The notes beneath the pieces are model-generated. The model had not been told where the DNA came from, did not search any database, and saw nothing but the letters and a program-made list of their open reading frames with translations. A DNA stretch of 64,000 nucleotides from SB15 sp964639245 (GTDB taxonomy: Bacteria > Chloroflexota > Anaerolineae > Aggregatilineales > J027): positions 1 through 64,000 of the forward strand of contig CAZXCU010000005.1 in NCBI GenBank assembly GCA_964639245.1. The letters are read 5' to 3'. The translations under genes and the position numbers were made by a program. Of the stretch, positions 50,249 through 58,908 are shown one piece after another; positions within the stretch are counted from its first letter, which is position 1; each line of letters starts with the position of its first letter.

Positions 50249-50802
50249 TAGTTACCTCCAATCCTCAAACGTCTTTTGATGTCATCGGGCGGAATCGGGC
50301 TGTTCTCCGTTCCACCTGTACCCGCGCCCGCGTCTAAATTCCCTTGCGGACGCGGTTTGTTTGGAGCGAACACGCCCTCTGCCGTTGCCACTTCGAGCCA
50401 TGCCAATTTTTGTGGAGTGGACAGGCCGTCAGGAATCAGCTTGTGCTTTTCCTTCGGGATGCCTTCCAGCATCGTTTTGAGGCGTTTTTCTTCGGCTTGT
50501 TCATAGGCTTGCACTTTTTCGCGCAGGGTTAAGGCTTCAGTTTCAAGGGGGGTCAATTGTTCAATGCGCTGTTTGGCTTTTTCCAACTCGGAAAGATTGG
50601 CCTGTTCCTGCTCATCAAACTTGGCCGCCTTCTTTTTCAGGTCGTCATAGTCTGCAAATTTCTTTTGCGCTTTTTCAAGGCGCTCCGCGATGATTGCGTT
50701 CAATTCCGCCTGCGTGAAGGTTTTCCCTTGCGACTGCCCGCTTTCCTGTGTTGCCGCTGCGGTAAGCGGCTGTTCCTGCGGATTTTCGACTTGTTCGCTC
50801 AT
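50248..50802 (-). CDS. Capsid scaffolding protein
   Basis: 184 residues, Gln/Glu/Lys-rich, with a long central coiled coil (LEKAQKKFADYDDLKKKAAK, LSELEKAKQRIEQL) and a disordered Gly-rich tail, as in the DUF4355-like scaffold family. FTQAELNAIIAERLEKA is the typical opening. It directly precedes the decoration and capsid genes. Confidence 0.85.
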   Translation of the reverse strand: MSEQVENPQEQPLTAAATQESGQSQGKTFTQAELNAIIAERLEKAQKKFADYDDLKKKAAKFDEQEQANLSELEKAKQRIEQLTPLETEALTLREKVQAYEQAEEKRLKTMLEGIPKEKHKLIPDGLSTPQKLAWLEVATAEGVFAPNKPRPQGNLDAGAGTGGTENSPIPPDDIKRRLRIGGN

Positions 50803-50865
50803 TGGTGTTTCTCCCTGCTTGAACCGTGTCAGTCACGTAAATTATTAGAAACCTTGTAATAAATA

Positions 50866-51516
50866 CTATTGTGTCAATCGGACGCGCCCGCGCCCGTCCA
50901 CCCCGCGATATACTTTTTTGCATCGGCATTTGGTCTGACACTTGCTCTTATCCCCCGGTGCAGGGAGTGTGCCAATCGGCTGCCAACCCATGCCTGCATA
51001 TCGGCTGCAATCATCGCAGACATCTTCGTCGCCTTCATCAATGCGCCGTTCTTCTGTATACCCTGCGGCGATTGCGCCGTTGGTCTCGCCGTCGTGGTAG
51101 GAAGCCCACACATGCTCGTTATAACGCCCCATGCGGTCAGCGATTTGATTTTGGCTTAAGCGCCCGGCTTGGATGTCCGCCATGAAGCCATCGAGGTATT
51201 TGTATTCGGCCTCCAGCCGTTTGGATAAAACGCCGAAGTCGTTTTCATCCATCTGATTGACCCCGCCGCGCCCCAGCATGTACATGGCAACGTGGGAGTC
51301 GTGCAAATGGCTGAGCATGGCATCCTGCAACGCGCCGATGTCCGCCCGTCCTGCACCGACGGCCTGCGCGAACTTCGTCACCCGTTCAAACCCGCTATCA
51401 ATGGTGTCATTCAAAAGCTGACGAACGTCGTCCGTTTTGACGAAGCGCCCCGTCTTCAGGTCAACGTAGCGGCCTGTTTTGGGGTTGTAGCCATAGGCGG
51501 TTAATTCCAGTGGCAT
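50866..51516 (-). CDS. MuF-like minor head protein
   Basis: 216 residues. The C-terminal part holds the MuF signature: GETNGAIAAGYTEERRI, then EDVCDDCSRYAGMGWQPIGT, PAPGD and CQTKCRCKKVY, a Cys cluster that probably binds zinc. It lies between portal and scaffold, the usual place for proteins that help head assembly or enter with DNA. Confidence 0.82.
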   Translation of the reverse strand: MPLELTAYGYNPKTGRYVDLKTGRFVKTDDVRQLLNDTIDSGFERVTKFAQAVGAGRADIGALQDAMLSHLHDSHVAMYMLGRGGVNQMDENDFGVLSKRLEAEYKYLDGFMADIQAGRLSQNQIADRMGRYNEHVWASYHDGETNGAIAAGYTEERRIDEGDEDVCDDCSRYAGMGWQPIGTLPAPGDKSKCQTKCRCKKVYRGVDGRGRVRLTQ

Positions 51517-51713
51517 TAGCGGCCTTGGTCAGTCGGCAGCGCCAGCAGCAGCGCATACAGGACGGGGTTGGTTTTCTTAATGCTCGTCAGCGATTGCTTG
51601 AGCGAATTCATATCCACCCGCGCCAGTTCCTTTGCCATCTCTGGGGTAATCGGCGTGCGTTCCCCGGTGGCCTTGACTTTGTTGTCATCAGGCGGTTGCG
51701 GGTTGTCGCTCAT
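51516..51713 (-). CDS. Small phage protein between portal and MuF genes
   Basis: 65 residues, hydrophilic, ending in a Leu/Ala-rich helix (TNPVLYALLLALPTDQG). It overlaps the portal gene's 3' end by 26 nt. No family recognised. Confidence 0.5.
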   Translation of the reverse strand: MSDNPQPPDDNKVKATGERTPITPEMAKELARVDMNSLKQSLTSIKKTNPVLYALLLALPTDQGR

Positions 51714-53331
51714 CTTTTAACCCCTGTAGCTCGGTATTGGCGTTGGCAAGCTGTTCGGCGGTTTGCTGCTGCTGGGTGCGAAGCTGGTCAACCACACCTT
51801 GTAGCTGGGTCATGCGGTTGATTTTCAGGCCGTTGGTGACTTCATCCGAAGTCAGGAGGCCAGACTTTGCCCACGCAATTTCCGACGGCACACCCAAATC
51901 ATTCTGCAAACGCACCGCTCTATCCATTTCAGCGGTCTCATCGCGCACCTTAACCGATTCCCACTCGCAATTGAAATGGCACAAATCGAGCGCTTCCAAC
52001 ACCTTATCCGGGGTACTTCCTAAGAGAATTTTCCACTGTGGGTCAGATTCACTGTAGAGCGCCTCAAGTTTCAAAATCAACCGCGCCATATCTTCATACG
52101 CATTGCCGAAAGCCGTTTGCCGATTTTCCAGCGCGGCGATGAGGGCAACTTCGTTTTGCTGCTGCGTTCCTTCGGCCATGACTTGCCCGGTCATGTTCAT
52201 GTAGGACAGCGGAACATTGGTAATCATGGCTGCATGACGAATCGCCATTTCAAGCGCGCTGATGAGTTGCGGCAAATCGGCGGGAACTGTCTGGTAGATG
52301 TGTCCATCCGGCTTGAGATTGTCAACCCATGCGCCGGGGAACACGTCCACATAGTCATCGCCGGGCAGCCTATCCCCAAACAGAAAGTTGACCGTGAAGC
52401 CTGCAATCCGTGTTGCTGCGACCAGCGACGCACCGTGCATATTAATCACATCTTGCGCCTCTGGCACGATGTCGGCAAGGTCACTGTAGCCCGTCAGTCC
52501 GCCGTTGGCATTGGCTAAAAATGGAAACACAGGGAAGCCGAGCGGGATGCCGTTCTCAGTCCCATCGTGTGTCCACCACAGTACCGCCGCTTCGTAGGTC
52601 AAATCATCCTGCTGAATCGGCGCAAGCTGCGTTCCATCTAGTGTGTAGGGCTGCCACTGCGCTGCACCCATGAACCACTTTTCAACACGATCCTCGTAAT
52701 AAACATTCATCCGTTCGCGGGCTTTGGTTTGCCCACGCTCGTAGTAGGTTTCTTTCCACTTTTTAACAAATTTTTCAAATTCACTGGGGTTTTCCTCGGA
52801 CGCAACCCCGTACATGCCTGCTACCCCATCAAACTTTTCATTCGGGGTAATCCGCACGCGCTTTTTCTTTTCATCGTAGTCCACGATGATGAACGCCTCG
52901 CCGTCGCGCCCTGCCTGCCAATGCGTGTGACGTTGGCGCAGATCCATGCTGTTTAACTGCCACGCCCGTTTGACACTCGCCGTCATCAAGTCCGATGCCG
53001 TCAATGTTGCTGCACCCGTCTCGTCAGTCTCCGCCGCAATCTCGGCAGGAGTCGTCACAGCCACATGCCGCACCTTCAAGCGGTCACACCGGACATTCAG
53101 AATCGGACGGCAAATATTGAGCTTGTAATTAACACCTTCTCCGAGAATGGCCTGCTCGTCGTTGTTGAGTGGTGTTGACTGTTTACCGACGGTGTAGTCA
53201 CGATACTTTTTGAGCAAATCCGTATCGCTTATTTGCGGCGGGGCAAGCCGTGCCATGAGCGTTGAAATCACATTGGCGTAGTAAGCAGGCGGAAGCACCC
53301 GCGTCATGGGATTGGTAGTGAGAAAATTCAT
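51688..53331 (-). CDS. Portal protein
   Basis: 547 residues directly downstream of the large terminase (4-nt overlap). SPP1 gp6/PF05133-like features: YYANVISTLMARLAPP, the wing region with DYDEKKKRVRITPNEKFDG, and the stem-crown segment (PLSYMNMTGQVMAEGTQQQN). A Gln-rich coiled tail (QLRTQQQQTAEQLANANTEL) ends the protein. Confidence 0.88.
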   Translation of the reverse strand: MNFLTTNPMTRVLPPAYYANVISTLMARLAPPQISDTDLLKKYRDYTVGKQSTPLNNDEQAILGEGVNYKLNICRPILNVRCDRLKVRHVAVTTPAEIAAETDETGAATLTASDLMTASVKRAWQLNSMDLRQRHTHWQAGRDGEAFIIVDYDEKKKRVRITPNEKFDGVAGMYGVASEENPSEFEKFVKKWKETYYERGQTKARERMNVYYEDRVEKWFMGAAQWQPYTLDGTQLAPIQQDDLTYEAAVLWWTHDGTENGIPLGFPVFPFLANANGGLTGYSDLADIVPEAQDVINMHGASLVAATRIAGFTVNFLFGDRLPGDDYVDVFPGAWVDNLKPDGHIYQTVPADLPQLISALEMAIRHAAMITNVPLSYMNMTGQVMAEGTQQQNEVALIAALENRQTAFGNAYEDMARLILKLEALYSESDPQWKILLGSTPDKVLEALDLCHFNCEWESVKVRDETAEMDRAVRLQNDLGVPSEIAWAKSGLLTSDEVTNGLKINRMTQLQGVVDQLRTQQQQTAEQLANANTELQGLKDERQPATA

Positions 53332-54845
53332 CGACGGCTCCTGTGCGGATTGCGGTGGCGCGTCGTAGCAACGCTAATCGGGTTATTTGCCGGATACCAC
53401 GCGAGCGCGACGGCATCCCCTCTATCAGGTGATCGACCTATCCGTTTGATAATGTCTTCCTTCGATTCCACTTTGATTTTCCCGCCCGTAACGCTGTAAC
53501 GCGGCGCACATAAATCGGTTCGCAATTGCCGGTCTGGGGGAAGCATCAACCCCTCACCATTTTCAGGGTCAAGTGCCTCACGCAACCGCCAAAAAATTTC
53601 GCTGCGGATATTGAAAAATTGATACGCGCCTGTCCTGTCCGTTTTATCGGAGGCCTTGCCGACATTGACACCATAGCTCTCAAGGCTGGGCTTGTCTTTG
53701 AGCCTCTCATAGGCCGATGCCCCGTAACCAATGGCATCAATATAAATCGGCGCATTCGCTTCCATCGACTGAATCACATAGCGAGCCGTGTCTTCGCCTT
53801 CCGGGGTATCTGCACCGGGATAAACGATTAATTCATCAATCCAATTCCCGTACAGCTTGGCAATCACGGTCTCGTCCTTGCCCCCGTGTGCTACGTCCAC
53901 CCCGACGGCTCGCAGGCGGGCTTGCGGCTTTTCCGTTTCTTGCCAGCGTTGCTGGGCAGCCAGTACCCATGCTGTGGGGATGACTTGCCAAGCATTGTCC
54001 TGAACCGATGCGCCGAAGTTGCCATAGAGAAGCTGACTGCGTAACGGCTCTGGAAGGCCTTGCAAAATGCCCTTATAGCCTGTGTTGGATAGGAAGGGGT
54101 TATCACTCAGCCGGGCAGGGATAAAGGTGCGGCTGCGTGGCTGAATCAACTCACCTTTATGCTCAAACGGTGTGCCGTCTTCAACCTCGATGTCTTTGCC
54201 ATCGATGGTGGCAAACCAGCGCAGATCCCCCGGCTTGGCGGGGTTAGGATGCTGACTATCCAGCCACGGCCCCCAATAGTAAATAACCCACTCGCCCTCG
54301 GCTGTGGTGGGCGGATTACCTGCCCCTACCACGCGGCAGCGCTGCCCCGGCCTTGTGCTGCGATTCCACGCATTCACATAGCGGAATTGAAACTCGCTAA
54401 ATTCGGGGAGTTCGTCCCATCCGTAGAAGTCATGCGGACGGCCATTGTAATTGGTCACATCCTTCTCGTATTGGATGGAGCCGAACTCAATCATCTGTCC
54501 GGTGGAGAGCCGCCAGATGTGCAAACTCTCGTTGTAGCTGTCTCTGCTATGTGTGCGCGACATCGGATTGAGGATTTCTCTCGAACGCTCAATAATGGCA
54601 CGCATGGCGGGGAATGTCCGCCGAAAGATAATGGAACGATGGTGCCGGGTGGATGCCAGTCCCAAAAGCAGATCCGTTTTACCACCCCCTGCCGCCCCGC
54701 CGTAAAATAATTCGTCGGCATCACAGTTATAAGCCAACTGCTGCGGGATGTTCTCAGGATGAGGCCGCCACAGCGGAGCGCCAGCTTTTAATTCTGCAAA
54801 AACGCTATCAATGAAGTCGTCTAACTCACTGAAGCTGACGGTCAT
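53328..54845 (-). CDS. Terminase large subunit
   Basis: 505 residues from the ATG at 54845 (a longer frame reaches 54893 inside the small-subunit gene). ATPase: Walker A GGAAGGGKTD (residues 49-58), Walker B FYGWDELPEF. Nuclease: GVDVAHGGKDETVIAKL with the first metal Asp, then YIDAIGYGAS and a C-terminal acidic segment (SPDRGDAVALAW). It packages DNA into the head at the portal. Confidence 0.92.
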   Translation of the reverse strand: MTVSFSELDDFIDSVFAELKAGAPLWRPHPENIPQQLAYNCDADELFYGGAAGGGKTDLLLGLASTRHHRSIIFRRTFPAMRAIIERSREILNPMSRTHSRDSYNESLHIWRLSTGQMIEFGSIQYEKDVTNYNGRPHDFYGWDELPEFSEFQFRYVNAWNRSTRPGQRCRVVGAGNPPTTAEGEWVIYYWGPWLDSQHPNPAKPGDLRWFATIDGKDIEVEDGTPFEHKGELIQPRSRTFIPARLSDNPFLSNTGYKGILQGLPEPLRSQLLYGNFGASVQDNAWQVIPTAWVLAAQQRWQETEKPQARLRAVGVDVAHGGKDETVIAKLYGNWIDELIVYPGADTPEGEDTARYVIQSMEANAPIYIDAIGYGASAYERLKDKPSLESYGVNVGKASDKTDRTGAYQFFNIRSEIFWRLREALDPENGEGLMLPPDRQLRTDLCAPRYSVTGGKIKVESKEDIIKRIGRSPDRGDAVALAWYPANNPISVATTRHRNPHRSRR

Positions 54846-55308
54846 GGGCTTTCTGAATGACTTGCTGAATAAAAATATTCGGCTCGTAACCAATACTACG
54901 AAGGGCTTGTAAGAAATCTGGCAGCACCGTCACGATCTCCGTCGGCAAATCGCGCAGCAGCCGCATTTTGTCCACCGCAATGGCAGCAGCCGTCACCAGC
55001 GCCTTGCCGTCCATCTCCTCAACCTTAGAGGCTTTGTAAGCATTCACCAGATAGCGCTGGGCAATTTTCTCGAACATCCGATCAAGGGTGAGCGCGGCAA
55101 TATCTTCCAAGGGTTCTGAATCCGTTCCGGTTTTTTGAATTGTTCCGATTTCGGAATTGCCCGACTTTTTAAACCATGAATGGACAGTCGTTTTACCGAC
55201 TTTTTTGCCGAGAGCGCGTTGCACTTCAGCAAGGGCTTCTGCTGTCAATCCCCCGTGCCGACGGACGATTTCAACGGCAATCGCTTTTTCAGTAGCATCG
55301 TAGGCCAT
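54826..55308 (-). CDS. Terminase small subunit
   Basis: 160 residues. An N-terminal HTH (GGLTAEALAEVQRALGKKVG, KTTVHSWFKKSG) is followed by a helical oligomerisation region and a short tail. The gene overlaps the large terminase start, as expected for the pair. It should recognise the packaging site. Confidence 0.82.
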   Translation of the reverse strand: MAYDATEKAIAVEIVRRHGGLTAEALAEVQRALGKKVGKTTVHSWFKKSGNSEIGTIQKTGTDSEPLEDIAALTLDRMFEKIAQRYLVNAYKASKVEEMDGKALVTAAAIAVDKMRLLRDLPTEIVTVLPDFLQALRSIGYEPNIFIQQVIQKAHDRQLQ

Positions 55309-56000
55309 TAGGCGCTCTCTACTGCCGCACCATCATTCGCACGTTCCGACGATTCAAGTCCCGCCGGAGTCGGGGTGCTGCTGGGGTCAATGGACGGTGT
55401 TTCATCCTGTTTTCTCTCAATCGTGATAACGTTGGCATCCACCAACGATTTGAGTGCATCAACGGCGCGGTGCATGGTGATAAACCCCTGTGCGACCTGC
55501 ATTTGACCCTTTTCAAAGTCGTCAATTTTTTTCAGCATCGCCGCGTTGCCTTCGGTGATCAGCGTATCGGTTCTCACTAATCGCGCATCAAGCAGGCTGG
55601 GCATGTTATCAATCCCCGCCTGAATATCCGACAAATACTTGATATGCCCCTTGTCGGCTTCCATTGCCCATGTTGCATGGGCGGTGATTTCTGTTTCGAT
55701 GTTTTGCAGCCCGCTCGTGGTTTTCAGTGTTTGCTCAGTGATGGCTTGACCGAGTTGCTTGGTTCCTTCAGCAACCCGTTCCACCAGCGCATCAAACCCT
55801 TTGGTAAATGAGCTAAGGGTGTTCACTAGCGCGTTGGTTGTCTCGGCATTGGTCTGACTCACGCGGTTTTGCTCTTGGTCGGTGGCGCGGGTGGTGGTAA
55901 TCAGGGTCACAATCGCTTGGGTGACCGGCGTAGCCATTTGCGCTAACAGATAAAACAGCCCCAGCACCACGACAGGACTATTCAGGGTGATGTTATCCAT
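55308..56000 (-). CDS. Phage membrane/coiled-coil protein
   Basis: 230 residues. An N-terminal hydrophobic segment (VVVLGLFYLLAQMATPV) precedes a long Gln/Thr-rich coiled coil that resembles the signalling stalk of chemoreceptors in composition (KGFDALVERVAEGTKQLGQA). A Pro/Ser tail ends it. Unknown; it overlaps the small terminase start by one base. Confidence 0.6.
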   Translation of the reverse strand: MDNITLNSPVVVLGLFYLLAQMATPVTQAIVTLITTTRATDQEQNRVSQTNAETTNALVNTLSSFTKGFDALVERVAEGTKQLGQAITEQTLKTTSGLQNIETEITAHATWAMEADKGHIKYLSDIQAGIDNMPSLLDARLVRTDTLITEGNAAMLKKIDDFEKGQMQVAQGFITMHRAVDALKSLVDANVITIERKQDETPSIDPSSTPTPAGLESSERANDGAAVESA

Positions 56001-56027
56001 ATCGAGGCAGCTCCATTGGGGGGTTAT

Positions 56028-56516
56028 TCATACTATCGCTCTAGCCTTGCTCACAAAGCGGTTTTCGTAGGTGTTGAGCCGCTTCCCCGACAACTGGAAG
56101 ATTGCCTCTTCTACATGCAGTTCGGTCACCCAGACAAACCCCTGCTCATACAGGAGTCCGGCGATCATATAAGGCGCATAGTAGAACTGCCGATTGCGCG
56201 GGTAGTAATACTCCACCCGCTTGGTATCAGGGTCATATTGCAGGTGCTTTTTGACCCGTTCCACATCGGCTTGAAAACGACGTTCAATTCGCACCAGTTC
56301 GGGGTCGTAGCCGGGGGTCACATCAATTTTCCGAGCCTCTGCAATTAAATGACGCTCTACCATTTTGCGAATCCGTCCTGTGGCTACAGCACGCTGTCCA
56401 TACTCCAACTGCATTGCCAGCAACCACGTAGGGCAAATCAGCGCAGCAGGCAACTCGGTATCGTTGTAGCGCATCAGTTCGCTGATGGCCTCATTCACGT
56501 CAATGGTGATGTGCAT
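56028..56516 (-). CDS. Phage protein of unknown function
   Basis: 162 residues, basic and helical with aromatic patches (YYYPRNRQFYYAPYMIAGLL). No family recognised. The terminator at 56528-56560 lies just upstream, so it probably starts a separate transcript or relies on readthrough. Confidence 0.6.
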   Translation of the reverse strand: MHITIDVNEAISELMRYNDTELPAALICPTWLLAMQLEYGQRAVATGRIRKMVERHLIAEARKIDVTPGYDPELVRIERRFQADVERVKKHLQYDPDTKRVEYYYPRNRQFYYAPYMIAGLLYEQGFVWVTELHVEEAIFQLSGKRLNTYENRFVSKARAIV

Positions 56517-56527
56517 AACTCCCCTGA

Positions 56528-56560
56528 AAAATAAAAAAGCCGCCGGGTATCAGGCAGCAT
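56528..56560 (-). terminator. Intrinsic terminator within the leftward phage genes
   Basis: On the minus strand GCTGCC pairs with GGCGGC (one G-U pair) around an 8-nt loop, followed by TTTTTTATTTTT. Confidence 0.75.
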
Positions 56561-56699
56561 GAAATAAACTTCGACTCATAAATGCGGTTGCGTCCGCGCC
56601 CATCTCGGCTAGAGGCTCATCACCCTCACTATATACCAGAACACCTGTGCGCGAGTCCTGTCTTTGAAATAAAAACGGCCTTGTGCAGGCCGTCCGCAT
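56550..56699 (-). CDS. Possible small phage ORF between two terminators
   Basis: 49 residues from an ATG at 56699. The second half (VLVYSEGDEPLAEMGADATA) looks protein-like, but the N-terminal codons lie in a terminator hairpin and no ribosome-binding site is clear. Confidence 0.3.
   Translation of the reverse strand: MRTACTRPFLFQRQDSRTGVLVYSEGDEPLAEMGADATAFMSRSLFHAA
56670..56695 (-). terminator. Intrinsic terminator after the winged-helix gene
   Basis: On the minus strand ACGGCCT pairs with AGGCCGT around GCACA, followed by TTTTATTT. Together with the one at 56528 it separates the packaging genes from the genes to the right. Confidence 0.8.
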
Positions 56700-56751
56700 G
56701 GGGGATTTTAAGTCATGTAAAAAAAGCAAAATCGAAAAGGAGTAACTTTTA

Positions 56752-56988
56752 TCATACCTCAACCGTTGCGCGGCGGGGTCCTGTCTTTGGCACATACCCG
56801 CCCAGCCTGCCCACCTTTTCCAGTTTTTGGGCAGCCGTCAACCGCGAGAGATAGTGGTAGCAGCGGCTCTTGGAATAGGGCAGCCCATGGCGAATCAGGT
56901 GGGCAGCCGTCACCCCTCGCTTTATATACGGGGGTTTGCGCTCCCAGAGTTCGAGCAGCGTATTCAAGACAATGACTTCTCCAGACAT
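56752..56988 (-). CDS. Small winged-helix-like phage protein
   Basis: 78 residues, basic: VIVLNTLLELWERKPPYIKR, then GVTAAHLIRHGLPYSKSRCYHY as helix-turn-helix and a Gly/Arg-rich wing. Probably binds DNA; possibly a regulator of late genes. It starts 4 nt after the small membrane protein gene. Confidence 0.6.
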   Translation of the reverse strand: MSGEVIVLNTLLELWERKPPYIKRGVTAAHLIRHGLPYSKSRCYHYLSRLTAAQKLEKVGRLGGYVPKTGPRRATVEV

Positions 56989-56992
56989 GCGG

Positions 56993-57160
56993 TTACTCGC
57001 TTAATAATCCCAATATAAAGAGTGTATACAGCAGACCAAGCGGCAGGCTCAATGACATGAGTATGATGATTAGTCCTATCTGCATATAAATGAAGATAAG
57101 AAGCGCCATATTTTCAATGAGAAATTCCGCAAGTGTATTGAAGGTCTGCCACATTGCCAT
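56993..57160 (-). CDS. Small two-helix membrane protein, holin-like
   Basis: 55 residues with an AAAGGA ribosome-binding site. Two hydrophobic stretches (MALLIFIYMQIGLIIILM and LPLGLLYTLFILGLL) separated by a short turn. Size and topology fit a class II-type holin, but no endolysin is next to it, so the role is open. Confidence 0.6.
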   Translation of the reverse strand: MAMWQTFNTLAEFLIENMALLIFIYMQIGLIIILMSLSLPLGLLYTLFILGLLSE

Positions 57161-57168
57161 AGTCCTTT

Positions 57169-57462
57169 CTAACTACCATTATATTTTATTTTGTAGGTGG
57201 GCAAGGGTTTGGCTTTCGTTATTTTCCCTTGCCGACGCGCCTTGCGAACGGCGTACAACCCGGCCAGATGTGCCATGTGCCAAGCGATTGAAGACGGGAA
57301 TAGGCGCTCGAAAAAGGCGATCAGTTTCGGGCCTCGGCTTTCAAAAGTGACGCTGAAACTTTTAGCCACACGATGCTGCTGTCCCAATCCGATTTCGGTC
57401 ATGCTTATGCCAAAGTTTTGCCCCGTCATCTGCATCCCTTGAATGGCTTCAAATGTCTTCAT
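57169..57462 (-). CDS. Small phage protein of unknown function
   Basis: 97 residues, Met/Gln-rich N-terminus, amphipathic middle (LIAFFERLFPSSIAWHMAHL) and basic tail (RKARRQGKITKAKPLP). No family recognised. It overlaps the next gene's end by 14 nt. Confidence 0.55.
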   Translation of the reverse strand: MKTFEAIQGMQMTGQNFGISMTEIGLGQQHRVAKSFSVTFESRGPKLIAFFERLFPSSIAWHMAHLAGLYAVRKARRQGKITKAKPLPTYKIKYNGS

Positions 57463-57709
57463 TAAAATCCTCCCCTTCTAAGAGTTCTTCTAACTTACGC
57501 AAGGATTCAATGAGCGATGATTGCATCGTTTCTTTTCCGAGCCGCTCGCCTAGCTTTTTAATTGCCTCGTCCATCGCCTGTTCTGCGGCCTTGTACTCTG
57601 GTTGACCTTCCCCCAACGCCTCCAAGGTTTGCAGTTGGGCATAAGCGGTCACAAGGCTGTTCATGGCATTGGCGAAAACCTCCAGTACAAAATCTTTTAA
57701 ATTGCTCAT
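57449..57709 (-). CDS. Small helical phage protein
   Basis: 86 residues, all helix with an acidic end (SLRKLEELLEGEDFNEDI). No family recognised. Start overlaps the upstream stop (ATGA). Confidence 0.55.
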   Translation of the reverse strand: MSNLKDFVLEVFANAMNSLVTAYAQLQTLEALGEGQPEYKAAEQAMDEAIKKLGERLGKETMQSSLIESLRKLEELLEGEDFNEDI

Positions 57710-58032
57710 TCAACCCCCGCAATCATCTCATGCCATTTTTTGAGCAGCGCGTCTAATTCGTTTAGGGCGGGCAAGGGTACGCCGCCCTCGTACAGGTAGG
57801 ACTTCCATTGGTCAGTGAATGATGCAATGGCGGTCAATGTGTCATACTCCGCCTGTGTCACGGTCACACTCCCCTCCGGGCGCGGCTGGTAGTAGGATTC
57901 GATTTGCTGCATGATCTTATCCGCACGTTCGCGGGCTTTTTCGGCGTACTCCGGGTGGTCTTCCATTTCGGCAAAGGCAGCACTCGTAACGTGTGTGGCA
58001 AAGATTTTCAAGAGTTCATGGATGGTCGTCAT
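57706..58032 (-). CDS. Small helical phage protein
   Basis: 108 residues, helical with a Pro-rich hinge (YYQPRPEGSVTVTQAEYDTL). No family recognised. Start overlaps the upstream stop (ATGA). Confidence 0.55.
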   Translation of the reverse strand: MTTIHELLKIFATHVTSAAFAEMEDHPEYAEKARERADKIMQQIESYYQPRPEGSVTVTQAEYDTLTAIASFTDQWKSYLYEGGVPLPALNELDALLKKWHEMIAGVE

Positions 58033-58535
58033 TCGCTGGCCTCCTGTATCAACTTATGCGCTGCCAGCGCCACACACCCGTCACGGTGCGGGTACTGGTC
58101 AATCGGCGGGGCATCTTCGGAATAGAATACCTTTCCACCACAGAACACACAGCGATGGTAGTCCTCGTGATTCCCCTCAAAGTATTCGCACCAATATTCG
58201 TGTTTCAGAAGGCTTCCAATTGCCGCCTTCAACCGTTCGCTCTCCGCTTCCAAGAGTTCCAACTTTTCGGCGCGGTAATCCGATAGCGGGATGCCGAGTT
58301 GTGCGGCCTGTAAAAATTCATCGTTCGTTGGATTCGCCTCTATCTTGGATTCCACGCTCATCAACCAGCTTTTTATCAGCCTGATATTTTTAGGCGTGGC
58401 TGCAATTGGAATTGCTATGCGCTCATCAACAACATTAATCCGATATTCGTCACCGGAATATTTTTCAAGTGAGAACCACACGTTCTCGGCCTCGCTAAGT
58501 TGCAATGAGTGCATAACTAATTTAGGCTTATTCAT
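58029..58535 (-). CDS. Phage protein with C-terminal zinc finger-like motif
   Basis: 168 residues from the ATG at 58535. The C-terminal part has CVFCGG and HRDGC (C-x2-C..H-x3-C), a likely zinc site; the middle is a coiled helix (RAEKLELLEAESERLKAAIG). Function unknown. Confidence 0.6.
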   Translation of the reverse strand: MNKPKLVMHSLQLSEAENVWFSLEKYSGDEYRINVVDERIAIPIAATPKNIRLIKSWLMSVESKIEANPTNDEFLQAAQLGIPLSDYRAEKLELLEAESERLKAAIGSLLKHEYWCEYFEGNHEDYHRCVFCGGKVFYSEDAPPIDQYPHRDGCVALAAHKLIQEASE

Positions 58536-58701
58536 CCTGATTACCCTTTCCATAGAGATGATAAATAATCGCTATTTTGGTGTATACGTCCTGAATTTCG
58601 CGCTCCTGTCTGTGGAGCAGATAAAGCATCTTAGCACGGGCGCGGCGGTGGGTGCGCCATGTCCACCATTGGCGGAATAGGACAATGGGGGTTAAGGGTC
58701 G
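58528..58701 (-). CDS. Possible small basic protein after an in-frame TGA
   Basis: The frame of the upstream zinc-ribbon gene continues past its TGA for 57 codons with a protein-like basic sequence (FRQWWTWRTHRRARAKMLYL, HRQEREIQDVYTKIAIIYH). There is no ATG/GTG/TTG in the first half, only an ATG that leaves 33 residues. Either a separate gene with an unusual start, or TGA readthrough, or a decayed fusion. Confidence 0.35.
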   Translation of the reverse strand, partial: RPLTPIVLFRQWWTWRTHRRARAKMLYLLHRQEREIQDVYTKIAIIYHLYGKGNQDE

Positions 58702-58908
58702 TCATCGCGTCACCTTCTCTCTACCCAACAATTTCCGAATCGTTGCCACATGCTGCCCCTTAAAGAATATGCACTCGCAGGGGACAAATCGCGTATACCC
58801 TACGATTTCCACCGGATACGCCCCATACCCACAACAGCTAGGACAAAGGGGATTCGGCGCGTGTTTGGCGTTAGGGTATTTCTTTTGCAAACCAGTCAGT
58901 TTCATCAC
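58702..58908 (-). CDS. Small Cys-rich phage protein
   Basis: 68 residues with CPSCCGYGAYPV and VPCECIF, a pattern like the DnaJ-type zinc ribbon. Basic C-terminus. The start overlaps the stop of the HerA-like gene (ATGA). Confidence 0.55.
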   Translation of the reverse strand: MMKLTGLQKKYPNAKHAPNPLCPSCCGYGAYPVEIVGYTRFVPCECIFFKGQHVATIRKLLGREKVTR

